From Actinomycetota bacterium (GTDB lineage: Bacteria > Actinomycetota > Thermoleophilia > Gaiellales > Gaiellaceae), in contig JACCTK010000098.1 in NCBI GenBank assembly GCA_013812465.1, positions 1 to 9,124 of the forward strand: DNA of 9,124 bases, in the 5' to 3' direction. This document shows positions 1 to 6,024 of the stretch, in pieces. The position numbers were made by a program, and so were the translations under genes. The stretch's first letter is position 1. Each line of letters begins with the position of its first letter. Below the pieces are notes generated by a model. It made no database searches and had not been told where the DNA came from. It saw only the letters and a program-made list of their open reading frames with translations.

Positions 1-1
1 G

Positions 2-610
2 GTTCAGGCTGAGCTCCCCAAGCACTGGAGTCGAAAGATCGAGATCTACACGGCGCTCGCCGCGGAAGCTGTCGGCCCGGCCTTTGACGGTCAGCCGCTC
101 TGCGTTGTGGTGGAGGAGTTCCCATCCGAAGCGCGGGCAACGGCGCGTGTAAACGCAGCCCGCATTTCGCTCGACGCCAGCCAGTTCCGCAGCCGAGATC
201 GCAAGCGAGAGGGGCGCGTTGCACAGGCGCTGTTTGGTGGTGTGCCACAGCAGCAGCTGATGCGGAGGGGCGTGGACACGGACGTGCCGCTCGGTGCGTA
301 CCTGCTGGACCTGGTTGGCGGCTTCTGCGAGTACCACGCATTTGTCGCGAGTGGCTTCGTCGCAGCGGAGGACGTCGGCCTACCTCAGCAGATTGAGCCG
401 GCCGATTTGAAGACCGCCGCCGAGCTCTGCGGGGCGGCACTAGCCGGTAATCAGCCAGCACGAGAGCTCGTGCAGCATTGGATTGAGGCCGCCGCTACCG
501 ATCGCTCTTGGGCGGAAGTGACTACCGAAATCTTGGATGACTGGCAGGTGCAAGACCCGCACACCGTCGTGGGCATGGCGTTAACGGCTTGGGCCAAAAT
601 CAACGAGTAG
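2..610 (+). CDS. Hypothetical protein, 5' truncated by the window edge
   Basis: The reading frame is open from base 2 to the TAG at 608-610, so at least 202 residues are visible and the true start lies outside the window. A GTG at 107 is the first internal start candidate, but the 35 codons before it are also open and look protein-like (for example PKHWSRKIEIYTALAAEA), so a longer gene is more likely. The protein appears soluble: no signal peptide or membrane segment is seen. The middle part is basic (SRDRKREGR) and the C-terminal 90 residues look helical and acidic. I do not recognise a family. It is the only plus-strand gene in the window and converges on the XRE-type gene across a 113-base gap that holds no gene and no clear terminator. 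Reading-frame length and absence of a better frame support coding; function is unknown. Confidence 0.6.
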   Translation, partial: VQAELPKHWSRKIEIYTALAAEAVGPAFDGQPLCVVVEEFPSEARATARVNAARISLDASQFRSRDRKREGRVAQALFGGVPQQQLMRRGVDTDVPLGAYLLDLVGGFCEYHAFVASGFVAAEDVGLPQQIEPADLKTAAELCGAALAGNQPARELVQHWIEAAATDRSWAEVTTEILDDWQVQDPHTVVGMALTAWAKINE

Positions 611-723
611 CGCGACAGGGGACTCCAAGGCGCTGGTCGGTGTCGAGATGCTCTCCGTCAAGAATGGTCTTGGCGCTGTGTCAGCGGGCCCCGGTCCGTT
701 CGAAGAGGCAGTCGTTTAGGGAC

Positions 724-1068
724 TCATAGAGCGACAAGTTCGCGTTTCGGCCGCTTCGCGCTCCCGAAGTCGAACCCAATGAGCGCCTGACCTCCAAGCG
801 CCTCCCCGACACGCTTGAGGGTCTTCGCACTCGTCGCGTGCTGGCCGCTCTCGATCCGCGATATCACCGAGGCCGTCGTGCTCATTCGGCGGGCGAGTTC
901 CTCTTGCGAGACGCCGAGTTCAGCCCTGCGCATGATCACGATGCGCGCGAGTTGCTCGAAGCCTCCGAGGCGCTCGCGCTCGCTGGCACGCTTCCCTCGC
1001 GGTTGCTCGATGTCCTCGGCGACCGACGTCCCGACCGGGCTAACGCTCTCGAGCGAGCGCTCACTCAT
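724..1068 (-). CDS. XRE-family HTH regulator, antitoxin-like (HigA type)
   Basis: This 114-residue protein carries a Cro/C1-type helix-turn-helix at about residues 53-91. Visible parts are VSQEELARRM (first helices), TTASVISRIESG (recognition helix with the usual S-x-I-S-R-I-E-S-G pattern) and a following TLKRVGEALG helix. Such proteins bind operator DNA as dimers; many are antitoxins of HigBA-like pairs, others are stand-alone repressors. The first 35 residues are charged and likely disordered, and the tail is short and basic. The ATG at 1068 is preceded by a strong purine-rich ribosome site (GAGGAGAGAGG at 1069-1079, minus strand), which fixes the start. An 18-base palindrome 30 bases upstream is the likely autoregulatory operator. 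No toxin-like gene lies directly next to it: the gene upstream on the same strand ends 131 bases away and is unrecognised, and the gene downstream is convergent. A chromosomal or phage-type repressor role is equally possible. Confidence 0.85.
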   Translation of the reverse strand: MSERSLESVSPVGTSVAEDIEQPRGKRASERERLGGFEQLARIVIMRRAELGVSQEELARRMSTTASVISRIESGQHATSAKTLKRVGEALGGQALIGFDFGSAKRPKRELVAL

Positions 1069-1098
1069 CCTCTCTCCTCATCGACTTGTCGGTCCAAC

Positions 1099-1116
1099 CT
1101 TAGCACTTTTGCTAAG
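1099..1116. promoter_or_regulatory. Operator palindrome upstream of the XRE gene
   Basis: The sequence CTTAGCACTTTTGCTAAG has perfect 7-base arms (CTTAGCA / TGCTAAG) around a 4-base spacer, and it is AT-rich in a GC-rich setting. It sits 30 bases upstream of the XRE start codon, with a possible -10 hexamer TAAGGT (minus strand) overlapping its downstream edge. The layout is what is expected for a Cro/C1-type autorepressor binding as a dimer; binding by this particular protein is inferred. No second copy of the full palindrome was seen in the window. Confidence 0.7.
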
Positions 1117-1199
1117 TCGTTTTGTGTCGCCGCAGGCTAGGAGCGCGTCCTGCGTAACAGCTTGTGGTCTCGGCCTACCCCTGCGTAGGTGCCGATCCT

Positions 1200-1649
1200 T
1201 TACGCGGCGATCGGCCTGCCGGTCGAGTCGCGGGCCTCTATCCGCACGCCCAGCGGAGCATGCACAGCACCGGCGTCGGGCTTCCGCCCACGGCGCCCGA
1301 GCAGCAACGCGGTGAGCAACCGGAGCGGGTCCGTAAGGCCGCGGACCGGTGCGGGCGTCAGTAGCAACTCGTGCCCGTCCGGGAAGACGAGCGCGACAGC
1401 ATCACCTTCGAACAGAGCGCGGGTCGCCATCGAGCCGTGCCCGGGTTGGTCGGCACCGATGAAGTGGGTGCCATTCGGGTACCGACGAGCGATCTCTGCG
1501 TCGTCGATCACGGATAGCAGCCGCAGTGTGGCAACGTCGGGTCTCGAACTGGTGGAACTCATGAGACGCCGTCCATGGTCGCACGCCAGGCCTTTTGGCT
1601 CCTTCTCAAGCGCAGCGATCGAGGTCGTTGCTCGCTCCACGCCACTCAT
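1200..1649 (-). CDS. Hypothetical protein, last gene of the three-gene operon
   Basis: This 149-residue protein is not recognised. The start is taken at 1649 because its ATG overlaps the stop of the upstream gene as ATGA (translational coupling) and a GAGG ribosome site lies about 8 bases before it. An in-frame ATG at 1562 is an alternative that would give 120 residues, and the first 29 residues look less structured. The core (IDDAEIARRYPNGTHFIG, then ALFEGDAVALVFPDGHELLL) reads as a small mixed alpha/beta fold, followed by a basic linker (LLGRRGRKPDAG) and a short beta-like tail. There is no signal peptide or convincing membrane helix. Its tight coupling to the 207-residue protein suggests the two act together or are needed in matched amounts. 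Function is unknown. Confidence 0.7.
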   Translation of the reverse strand: MSGVERATTSIAALEKEPKGLACDHGRRLMSSTSSRPDVATLRLLSVIDDAEIARRYPNGTHFIGADQPGHGSMATRALFEGDAVALVFPDGHELLLTPAPVRGLTDPLRLLTALLLGRRGRKPDAGAVHAPLGVRIEARDSTGRPIAA

Positions 1650-2269
1650 TCCAGGTCCTCGAGCTCGCGTCCGCTCCTCTGCTGCGCCTCGATCGACTCC
1701 CGGATCCGGCCCTCAGCGTTGGCACGGGCCCAGAAGTTCGAGAGTTGTGCGCGAAGCTTGATGCGTGCTTCGAGGTAGAGGGCGAGCCGTCGGTACTCGA
1801 TGAGATTGTGCTTGAGCAGCGACGCCGGCCGGTCGAGGAGGGCGACGGCGTGCAGGGGCAGGATCCGATCGCCAAGCTCGGTTGGCGGTAGCGGGAAGAA
1901 GTGCAGCGGCACGTTCTTGCCACCAGCGATGTTTCGCGCTCGATTCCGGTCCGGGATCAGGGCGCCCAGCGGATCCACCGGCACCACCGCCAATATGTCC
2001 TCGTCCTTCTCGCCCTCCGCGACGTGGCACGTCGGCGTGACCACCATTGCGAGTGCGGCGAAGCGGGCCTCCACCACGATGTCCCCGGAGGGAGCTGCGT
2101 CGGGGAACTCGTCGTAGGCGACGGCCTGCACCTCCTCGCCATCGCCGATCACAAACCGTGGCTGATCGGGCATCAGCCCGGTCGGCACGTTGTAGAGCAA
2201 GTCGCCCTGGCGAAGCGGGAAGTCGGTCTCTGGCTCCCAGTAGAAGCCGTCGTTGGCGGTCTCGGGCAT
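1646..2269 (-). CDS. Hypothetical protein with RQGDLL and VVTPTCH motifs
   Basis: This 207-residue soluble protein is the middle gene of the minus-strand operon. It has an N-terminal segment with RQGDLLYNVPTG (about residues 20-31) and a hydrophobic strand ending in a threonine/cysteine motif, ALAMVVTPTCHVAEG (about 72-86). A second strand follows (ILAVVPVDPLGALIP). The C-terminal third is helical and charged (IEYRRLALYLEARIKLRAQLSNFWARA), possibly a dimer helix. A 'QGD... then VV-x-x-T/S-C-D/H' layout recalls uncharacterised bacterial proteins I have a vague memory of, but I cannot name the family and claim no activity. The ATG at 2269 gives the full conserved-looking N-terminus but has no clear ribosome site; it lies 57 bases after the HTH gene, a gap that includes a perfect GCGGATCCGC palindrome at 2274-2283. 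Confidence 0.75.
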   Translation of the reverse strand: MPETANDGFYWEPETDFPLRQGDLLYNVPTGLMPDQPRFVIGDGEEVQAVAYDEFPDAAPSGDIVVEARFAALAMVVTPTCHVAEGEKDEDILAVVPVDPLGALIPDRNRARNIAGGKNVPLHFFPLPPTELGDRILPLHAVALLDRPASLLKHNLIEYRRLALYLEARIKLRAQLSNFWARANAEGRIRESIEAQQRSGRELEDLE

Positions 2270-2326
2270 GCTGGCGGATCCGCGGTCGCGGGCCGCTCAG
2301 CCTAGGTGTCGGGTCGGACGCGGCGT

Positions 2327-2521
2327 CTAATTCTCGATGTCGAAGATCCGGCGCCGGAGTTCCTCAACTTCGTCGGTACGGAAGCGCATCTCGCCGCTTG
2401 GGTAGCGCACCGGGGTCAGCCATCCCTTCTGGACCCATCCGGAAAGGGTGTTCGGATGCACGCCCAGTCGCTCGGCCGTTTCCTTGCGGCGCAGGACATC
2501 AGTGGCGGCTGTGGTTGTCAT
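2327..2521 (-). CDS. BldC/MerR-like small HTH DNA-binding protein
   Basis: This 64-residue protein consists almost entirely of one winged helix of the excisionase/MerR (HTH_17) type. The parts seen are RRKETAERLGVHPNTLSGWV (the two HTH helices, about residues 11-30), then QKGWLTPVRYPSGEMRF (the wing) and RTDEVEELRRRI (closing helix). Size and layout match BldC-like regulators and phage excisionases, which bind DNA cooperatively as small monomers. The ATG at 2521 is supported by a GAGAGGAG ribosome site about 6 bases upstream. It is the first gene of a likely operon with the 207- and 149-residue proteins, so it is more likely a local transcription regulator than the recombination directionality factor of the distant integrase. 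Confidence 0.88.
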   Translation of the reverse strand: MTTTAATDVLRRKETAERLGVHPNTLSGWVQKGWLTPVRYPSGEMRFRTDEVEELRRRIFDIEN

Positions 2522-2796
2522 TCGTGCTCCTCTCTAGCCATGCGAGCAGACTACGCCGATTGGGCGGAAATGTCTAATTTGTGGTTGATGTCGCGAGTGT
2601 CTGCTTTATCTCTCTTGTGCTCAATGTAGTCGGACAACCTGACCGAATCCTGAACAGGCACACCGCGTCGGTCGTACGAACGGCCGACATCCCTTCTACT
2701 GCGGCGCCTCAAGGCGTGCAGCCTTCCCAGCGAGTCCGGTGCAGAGCCGACCCGGTCAAGAGGTGCGCTTCTCATGAATGGGCCGGCGGTCAGCTG
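2522..2796. other. Intergenic region with probable promoter of the three-gene operon
   Basis: This 275-base gap lies between the stop of the AlbA_2-domain gene and the start of the small HTH gene, both on the minus strand. The part at about 2560-2630 is clearly more AT-rich than its surroundings (for example AAATGTCTAATTT at 2568-2580, and an AATGTA at 2623-2628 that reads TACATT on the minus strand), as expected for a promoter. No -35/-10 pair with good spacing could be fixed. A possible 74-codon minus-strand frame (2551-2775) covers it but has no family resemblance and is not called. Confidence 0.4.
2667..2688. repeat. Nine-base-pair hairpin in the intergenic region
   Basis: GTCGGTCGT (2667-2675) pairs with ACGGCCGAC (2680-2688) across an ACGA loop; eight pairs are Watson-Crick and one is a G-T wobble. 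It sits 109 bases past the stop of the AlbA_2-domain gene and about 145 bases before the HTH gene. It could weaken read-through between the two or be a regulator site, but no T-run follows on either strand, so it is not called a terminator. Confidence 0.45.
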
Positions 2797-4428
2797 CTAG
2801 CTCGCTCTCGGCTCATCCGGCAAGTGCTGCGCGATGAACTCGCCTACCGGCGTGTCCGCCCAGCTCTCGAAGCCGTCGTAGCGCAACCCCTCATCGCTGG
2901 CGCGACTCCCGATCTCGGCCAACGCGATCGCCAGATCATCGTCCCGACGCTTGAAGAGCTCCCCTCGCAGAGCCGGGTCCGTCAGGAGGCGCTCGACCGC
3001 CCTCTGAATCCTCCACTGCCGAAAGCGGGCGAAGTTCGGGTAGAAGGCGCGGCCCTCGACGGTTCCCGCGTCGTCGATCGCTACAAGGTTCGAGAGGATG
3101 TCGAACTGCGCCAGGCTCGTCAACACAGCCTCATCATCCGGGGCGTCCGGGCGAAGGCACTCAAGTCGGGTGACAACGGTCCGCGCCAGCGTGAGCAGGC
3201 TGGTCTTCTGGGTTTCCTCATGCTCGAACTTCTGCGCGCGGCTCGCCATCGTCAGCGTATGTCGCAACCAGTTTGTGTCGTACCCGTCCCGCGCGATGGG
3301 CTCCGGCAGCTGCAAGGTCAGCTCCCGGACGACGTCCCACCGGTTCCGGCGGACCGCAAGTGCGCCGAGGCCGAACACTCGCTCGGTGACTAGAAGCCAA
3401 ACGCGCGGCGCGGGTTCATTGGGATTGATCGCCGTCGATAAGCCGAACCGGCGCACGTCGCCCTCGCGGAGCGGCATGGCGTAGGTCTCGACGAGGAGAT
3501 CGATCACCCGCTCGAGCCAGTCCCTCTGCTCGTACTCCAGGAACGCAGCGGCCAGGCAGGTAACCCTGTCGAGCAGGTCGGCGAGACCGCTCTCAATATC
3601 GTCGCGCTCGATCAGGGCCCGCGCCCGACTAGCCGCGTCGTTCAAGAGGTGGCGCAGCGCGACAGTGTCGCCTCTCCGGACAAAGTCGAGCGCCGCGAGG
3701 CTGAGCTCCTTGGAATCGAGATCCAGATGGACTGATCCGAGAGGTGCCTCGGCGAGCTCCCGGCCAACGCGGGCCGCTTCGAGCTCTGTCCTTTCCCGGC
3801 GGCGGATCTCCTGCTGCTCCTTGATCCAATCCTCCTTCTGGGTGGCAATGCGGCGCTCCACGATCTCCTCAAAGCCCTGCTGGCCCACCCGGACGCTGCG
3901 CGTGCCATCCCGCCAGAACACGTCGCCCTCCCGGAAAACGACCTTCTCCTTGCCGTTCCTCTCGTACTTGCCGTCCGCGCAGAAGAAAGTGCACCCTTCG
4001 GCGCTCGGCAGAACGCAAATCATGGCCACGCGGTGGCCCTGGTGCTCGATCACGCTCGTGCGCAACTCGAGCGGCTGCGAGAGGTAGCGGAGGAGCTTCG
4101 GCTTCAGGTTGGCCTCGTCGAAGGGGCGGGGGTCAGCGTTGTCGAGCTGGCCCGTGAGCCCGCCGTTGCCGTCGACGCCGCCAAGCATGTACCCACCGCA
4201 CACCCGCATCGCGCCCACATCCTTGGCGAGCTCGACCATGCCGCCGGTCGTCGAAAGGTCGATCGTCTCCTTGTAATCGAGTTCGGGATACTCGGCCTGT
4301 AGGGCGAGCAGCTCGGCGAGCTTCTCCTCCGAGACGATCCCGTCGACGACGACGGGCGAGCTGAGCGGGTTGGTTCGGCATCTGAGCCGATGGTATGCCG
4401 GGGGTGGCCTTGGTGATCGCGTCCGCAA
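2797..4428 (-). CDS. AlbA_2 (Schlafen-like) DNA-binding domain protein with helical C-terminus
   Basis: Taking the TTG at 4428 as the start gives 543 residues. The AlbA_2 signature is clear: PELDYKETIDL (residues 48-58, nucleotides about 4255-4287) followed by ELAKDVGAMRVCGGYMLGGV and a D-G-N-G-G-L-T-G turn. This is the 'E-x-K ... GG ... GVDxxG' pattern of the family, which binds nucleic acid and in Schlafen proteins can cleave RNA. A long charged, probably coiled-coil stretch follows (IATQKEDWIKEQQEIRRRER), then about 350 mostly helical residues ending in HLPDEPRAS that I cannot assign. No GHKL ATPase or helicase domain is seen. The start is unsure: the frame has no ATG or GTG near the domain, only TTG 4428 and GTG 4455, neither with a ribosome site, while an ATG at 4381 is one frame off. 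The open frame continues back to 5334 inside the integrase gene, but that part is not coding. The role could be regulation or defence; this is inferred. Confidence 0.8.
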   Translation of the reverse strand: MRTRSPRPPPAYHRLRCRTNPLSSPVVVDGIVSEEKLAELLALQAEYPELDYKETIDLSTTGGMVELAKDVGAMRVCGGYMLGGVDGNGGLTGQLDNADPRPFDEANLKPKLLRYLSQPLELRTSVIEHQGHRVAMICVLPSAEGCTFFCADGKYERNGKEKVVFREGDVFWRDGTRSVRVGQQGFEEIVERRIATQKEDWIKEQQEIRRRERTELEAARVGRELAEAPLGSVHLDLDSKELSLAALDFVRRGDTVALRHLLNDAASRARALIERDDIESGLADLLDRVTCLAAAFLEYEQRDWLERVIDLLVETYAMPLREGDVRRFGLSTAINPNEPAPRVWLLVTERVFGLGALAVRRNRWDVVRELTLQLPEPIARDGYDTNWLRHTLTMASRAQKFEHEETQKTSLLTLARTVVTRLECLRPDAPDDEAVLTSLAQFDILSNLVAIDDAGTVEGRAFYPNFARFRQWRIQRAVERLLTDPALRGELFKRRDDDLAIALAEIGSRASDEGLRYDGFESWADTPVGEFIAQHLPDEPRAS

Positions 4429-4544
4429 CCCAAGCTTTGGGGACGCCGAAGCCACTGACAGGCGCAGCCCAAACGGCGCCTCTACGGAAACGGGACCGTA
4501 CGCGTGAAAAACAGGTCGTCCGGGTCGCTCAGCGGGATGTGCAT

Positions 4545-4559
4545 GCGGCTCTAAGCCGC
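4545..4559. repeat. Hairpin spanning the integrase stop codon
   Basis: GCGGCT (4545-4550) and AGCCGC (4554-4559) form a perfect six-pair stem whose three-base loop is exactly the integrase stop codon (TAG on the minus strand). A GCATGC palindrome (4541-4546) adjoins it. There is no T-run directly after it; the nearest is a run of five T about 30 bases downstream on the minus strand. It may be a weak transcription stop or part of the attachment region that commonly lies at an integrase gene end; neither is shown. Confidence 0.4.
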
Positions 4560-5741
4560 CGACGCGCTCTCGGCCGCTGCCGGAATGAAGTCGGCCGAGC
4601 CCCGAACCGCCCCCGACAGGCGCTCCGCTGCATCGCCGGCTGGGACGTGATGCACGTAGACCATCGTCGTCTGGATATCCGCGTGGCCCATGTACGCCTT
4701 GACGTCGGAAAGCGGGAAGACCTGCACTGCGAGCGTGCCGAACGAGTGCCGCAGGTCGTGGAAGCGGATCCGCTTCAGCCCGGCCCGCTCGAGCGCGCGG
4801 TAGAAGCGGCGCCGTAGCTTCGAGTCGTCGAGCGGGTTGCCAACAGTGTTGGGGAAGACCAGATCGTCGGCGCCGACGAAATGCTCGCGTCGGCTCAACC
4901 CGTCGAGGACGCGCGCGACGTCGTCGATCAGCGGCACGCTCCGCACGCGCCCCGACTTTGGTGGGCCGAGCTCGCCGTGGGTGTACGCCCGGCGGACGTG
5001 GACGAGACGCTTGCTGAAGTCGACCTCGACCCAGCGCAGCACCCGCAACTCCCCCATGCGCAGCCCAGTGAAGGCCGCAGTGACGAACAGCGCCGCATCC
5101 TGCTCCGATTCGGCGGCACGCGCGAGCGCCGCTACTTCGCCCGGCGTGAGGACCTCGAAGTCGCCGGATCGGTGGACTGGCTGTCGGTCCACGGCCGCGA
5201 CAGGATTCCCGACGAGCCCGTAGACCCGCTGGGCTCGCCGGAAGATGCCGTGGAGCAGCACCAGCAGTTTGTTGATCGTCCGGTCGCTCAGCCGTCCCTC
5301 GGCGACGAGGCGCGCGCGGTAGCCGTCGATCCACTCGGTCGTGATCTGCTCGAGCGGCGCCTCATCGAACTCCGGCAGCAGGTTGTTGCGGACGACGTTG
5401 CGGTAGTCCTCGATCGTCGATGCTCGTCGCTTGCGGTCGTGCTCGACGTAGCGGAGCCACTCGGCCGCCGCGTCGGCGAAGGTGGCACCCGTCGTCACGG
5501 AGCCGGGGAGCTGCCCGCGGCGGGCATCGGTGAGGATTGCCTGGAGCGCCTGTTCGGCTGTCTTGCGGGTGAAGTATCCGTCGGTCGGACGCCCGCGCCC
5601 TGACCACGACGGTCCGAGCAGCTTCATCACCTGGCGTCCGTCGGCGAGCCGGTACTTCGCATAGAACTGTGAGCCACGCTTGCGCCGGATCAGCTCGACG
5701 TGTCCGCTGATGCGTCCCGCTTCGTTCCCGTGCCTTGCCAT
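4551..5741 (-). CDS. int: Tyrosine recombinase (site-specific integrase)
   Basis: This 396-residue integrase catalyses strand exchange between element and chromosome attachment sites through a covalent 3'-phosphotyrosine. The order of domains is: an N-terminal arm-binding region (about residues 18-65, RRKRGSQFYAKYR... ), a SAM-like core-binding domain (about 87-146, TFADAAAEWLRYVEHDRK...), and the catalytic domain (about 195-376). The catalytic set is complete: R228 (FTGLRMGEL), K262 (PPKSGRVRS), H328 and R331 (HDLRHSFGT), H353 (YMGHADIQT) and nucleophile Y362 (TMVYVHH). Length is normal for actinobacterial element integrases. The ATG at 5741 is chosen because it lies 19 bases after the excisionase stop; an upstream GTG/ATG start at 5867 would overlap the excisionase gene by over 100 bases and adds a non-conserved arginine/serine tail. 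It is the last gene of the transfer ATPase-excisionase-integrase operon, and appears intact and active. Confidence 0.96.
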   Translation of the reverse strand: MARHGNEAGRISGHVELIRRKRGSQFYAKYRLADGRQVMKLLGPSWSGRGRPTDGYFTRKTAEQALQAILTDARRGQLPGSVTTGATFADAAAEWLRYVEHDRKRRASTIEDYRNVVRNNLLPEFDEAPLEQITTEWIDGYRARLVAEGRLSDRTINKLLVLLHGIFRRAQRVYGLVGNPVAAVDRQPVHRSGDFEVLTPGEVAALARAAESEQDAALFVTAAFTGLRMGELRVLRWVEVDFSKRLVHVRRAYTHGELGPPKSGRVRSVPLIDDVARVLDGLSRREHFVGADDLVFPNTVGNPLDDSKLRRRFYRALERAGLKRIRFHDLRHSFGTLAVQVFPLSDVKAYMGHADIQTTMVYVHHVPAGDAAERLSGAVRGSADFIPAAAESASAA

Positions 5742-5760
5742 CAAGCTCAACGATGCCTCG

Positions 5761-6024
5761 CTAATCGGACGGTATGCGCCGGAGGCGACGAGGCCCGTAC
5801 TCGCCCGTCGACGCGGCCTCGAGCTCGGCAACCCATGCCTCGACTGCCGAGCGGCGGTAGCGGACATAGCGCCCGAGACGGACGTGGGGGATCCGGCAGG
5901 CGCGTGTCTCGGTGTACACCCAGGCCCGGGTCACGCGCAGGACCCTGGCCACCTCGTCTGCGGTGAGCAGCGGATCCGTACGCCGGCTCGGCTCTGCTTG
6001 CGGCCCGTCGTGGGCCGCGCTCAT
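5761..6024 (-). CDS. xis: Excisionase-type winged-helix protein
   Basis: This 87-residue protein has a single HTH_17/excisionase domain: LLTADEVARVLRVTRAWVYTE (helices, about residues 19-39), then RIPHVRLGRYVRYRRSAVEAWVAEL (wing and closing helix). Proteins of this type bind near attachment sites, bend the DNA and turn the integrase toward excision; some also regulate the operon. The tail (STGEYGPRRLRRIPSD) is basic. The ATG at 6024 overlaps the ATPase stop as ATGA, so translation is coupled to the upstream gene, and the integrase starts 19 bases downstream. Position directly before the integrase is the main reason to call it a recombination directionality factor; the fold alone would also fit a small transcription regulator. 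Confidence 0.88.
   Translation of the reverse strand: MSAAHDGPQAEPSRRTDPLLTADEVARVLRVTRAWVYTETRACRIPHVRLGRYVRYRRSAVEAWVAELEAASTGEYGPRRLRRIPSD

Noticed and set aside
2551..2775. A 74-codon minus-strand frame between the AlbA_2 and HTH genes
   Set aside because: It covers the AT-rich promoter-like stretch, has no family resemblance and no clear ribosome site.
4519..4526. GACCCGGA (minus strand), identical to the TraB recognition repeat known from Streptomyces transfer loci
   Set aside because: There is only one copy, in GC-rich DNA where an 8-base match is easily due to chance, and it lies far from the transfer gene; real loci have several copies.
4482..4544. A 20-codon minus-strand frame just after the integrase (MHIPLSDPDDLFFTRTVPFP)
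   Set aside because: It is very short, has no ribosome site, its ATG adjoins the stop-codon hairpin, and it matches nothing I recognise.
4429..5334. Extension of the AlbA_2 frame upstream to 5334 (845 codons)
   Set aside because: This part lies in another frame of the integrase gene on the same strand. The integrase frame has the full catalytic set; the extension is Arg/Pro-rich with no domain.
5742..5867. A 42-residue N-terminal extension of the integrase from a start at 5867
   Set aside because: It would overlap the excisionase gene by over 100 bases, and the added residues look like frame-shadow sequence; the ATG at 5741 has the natural spacing.
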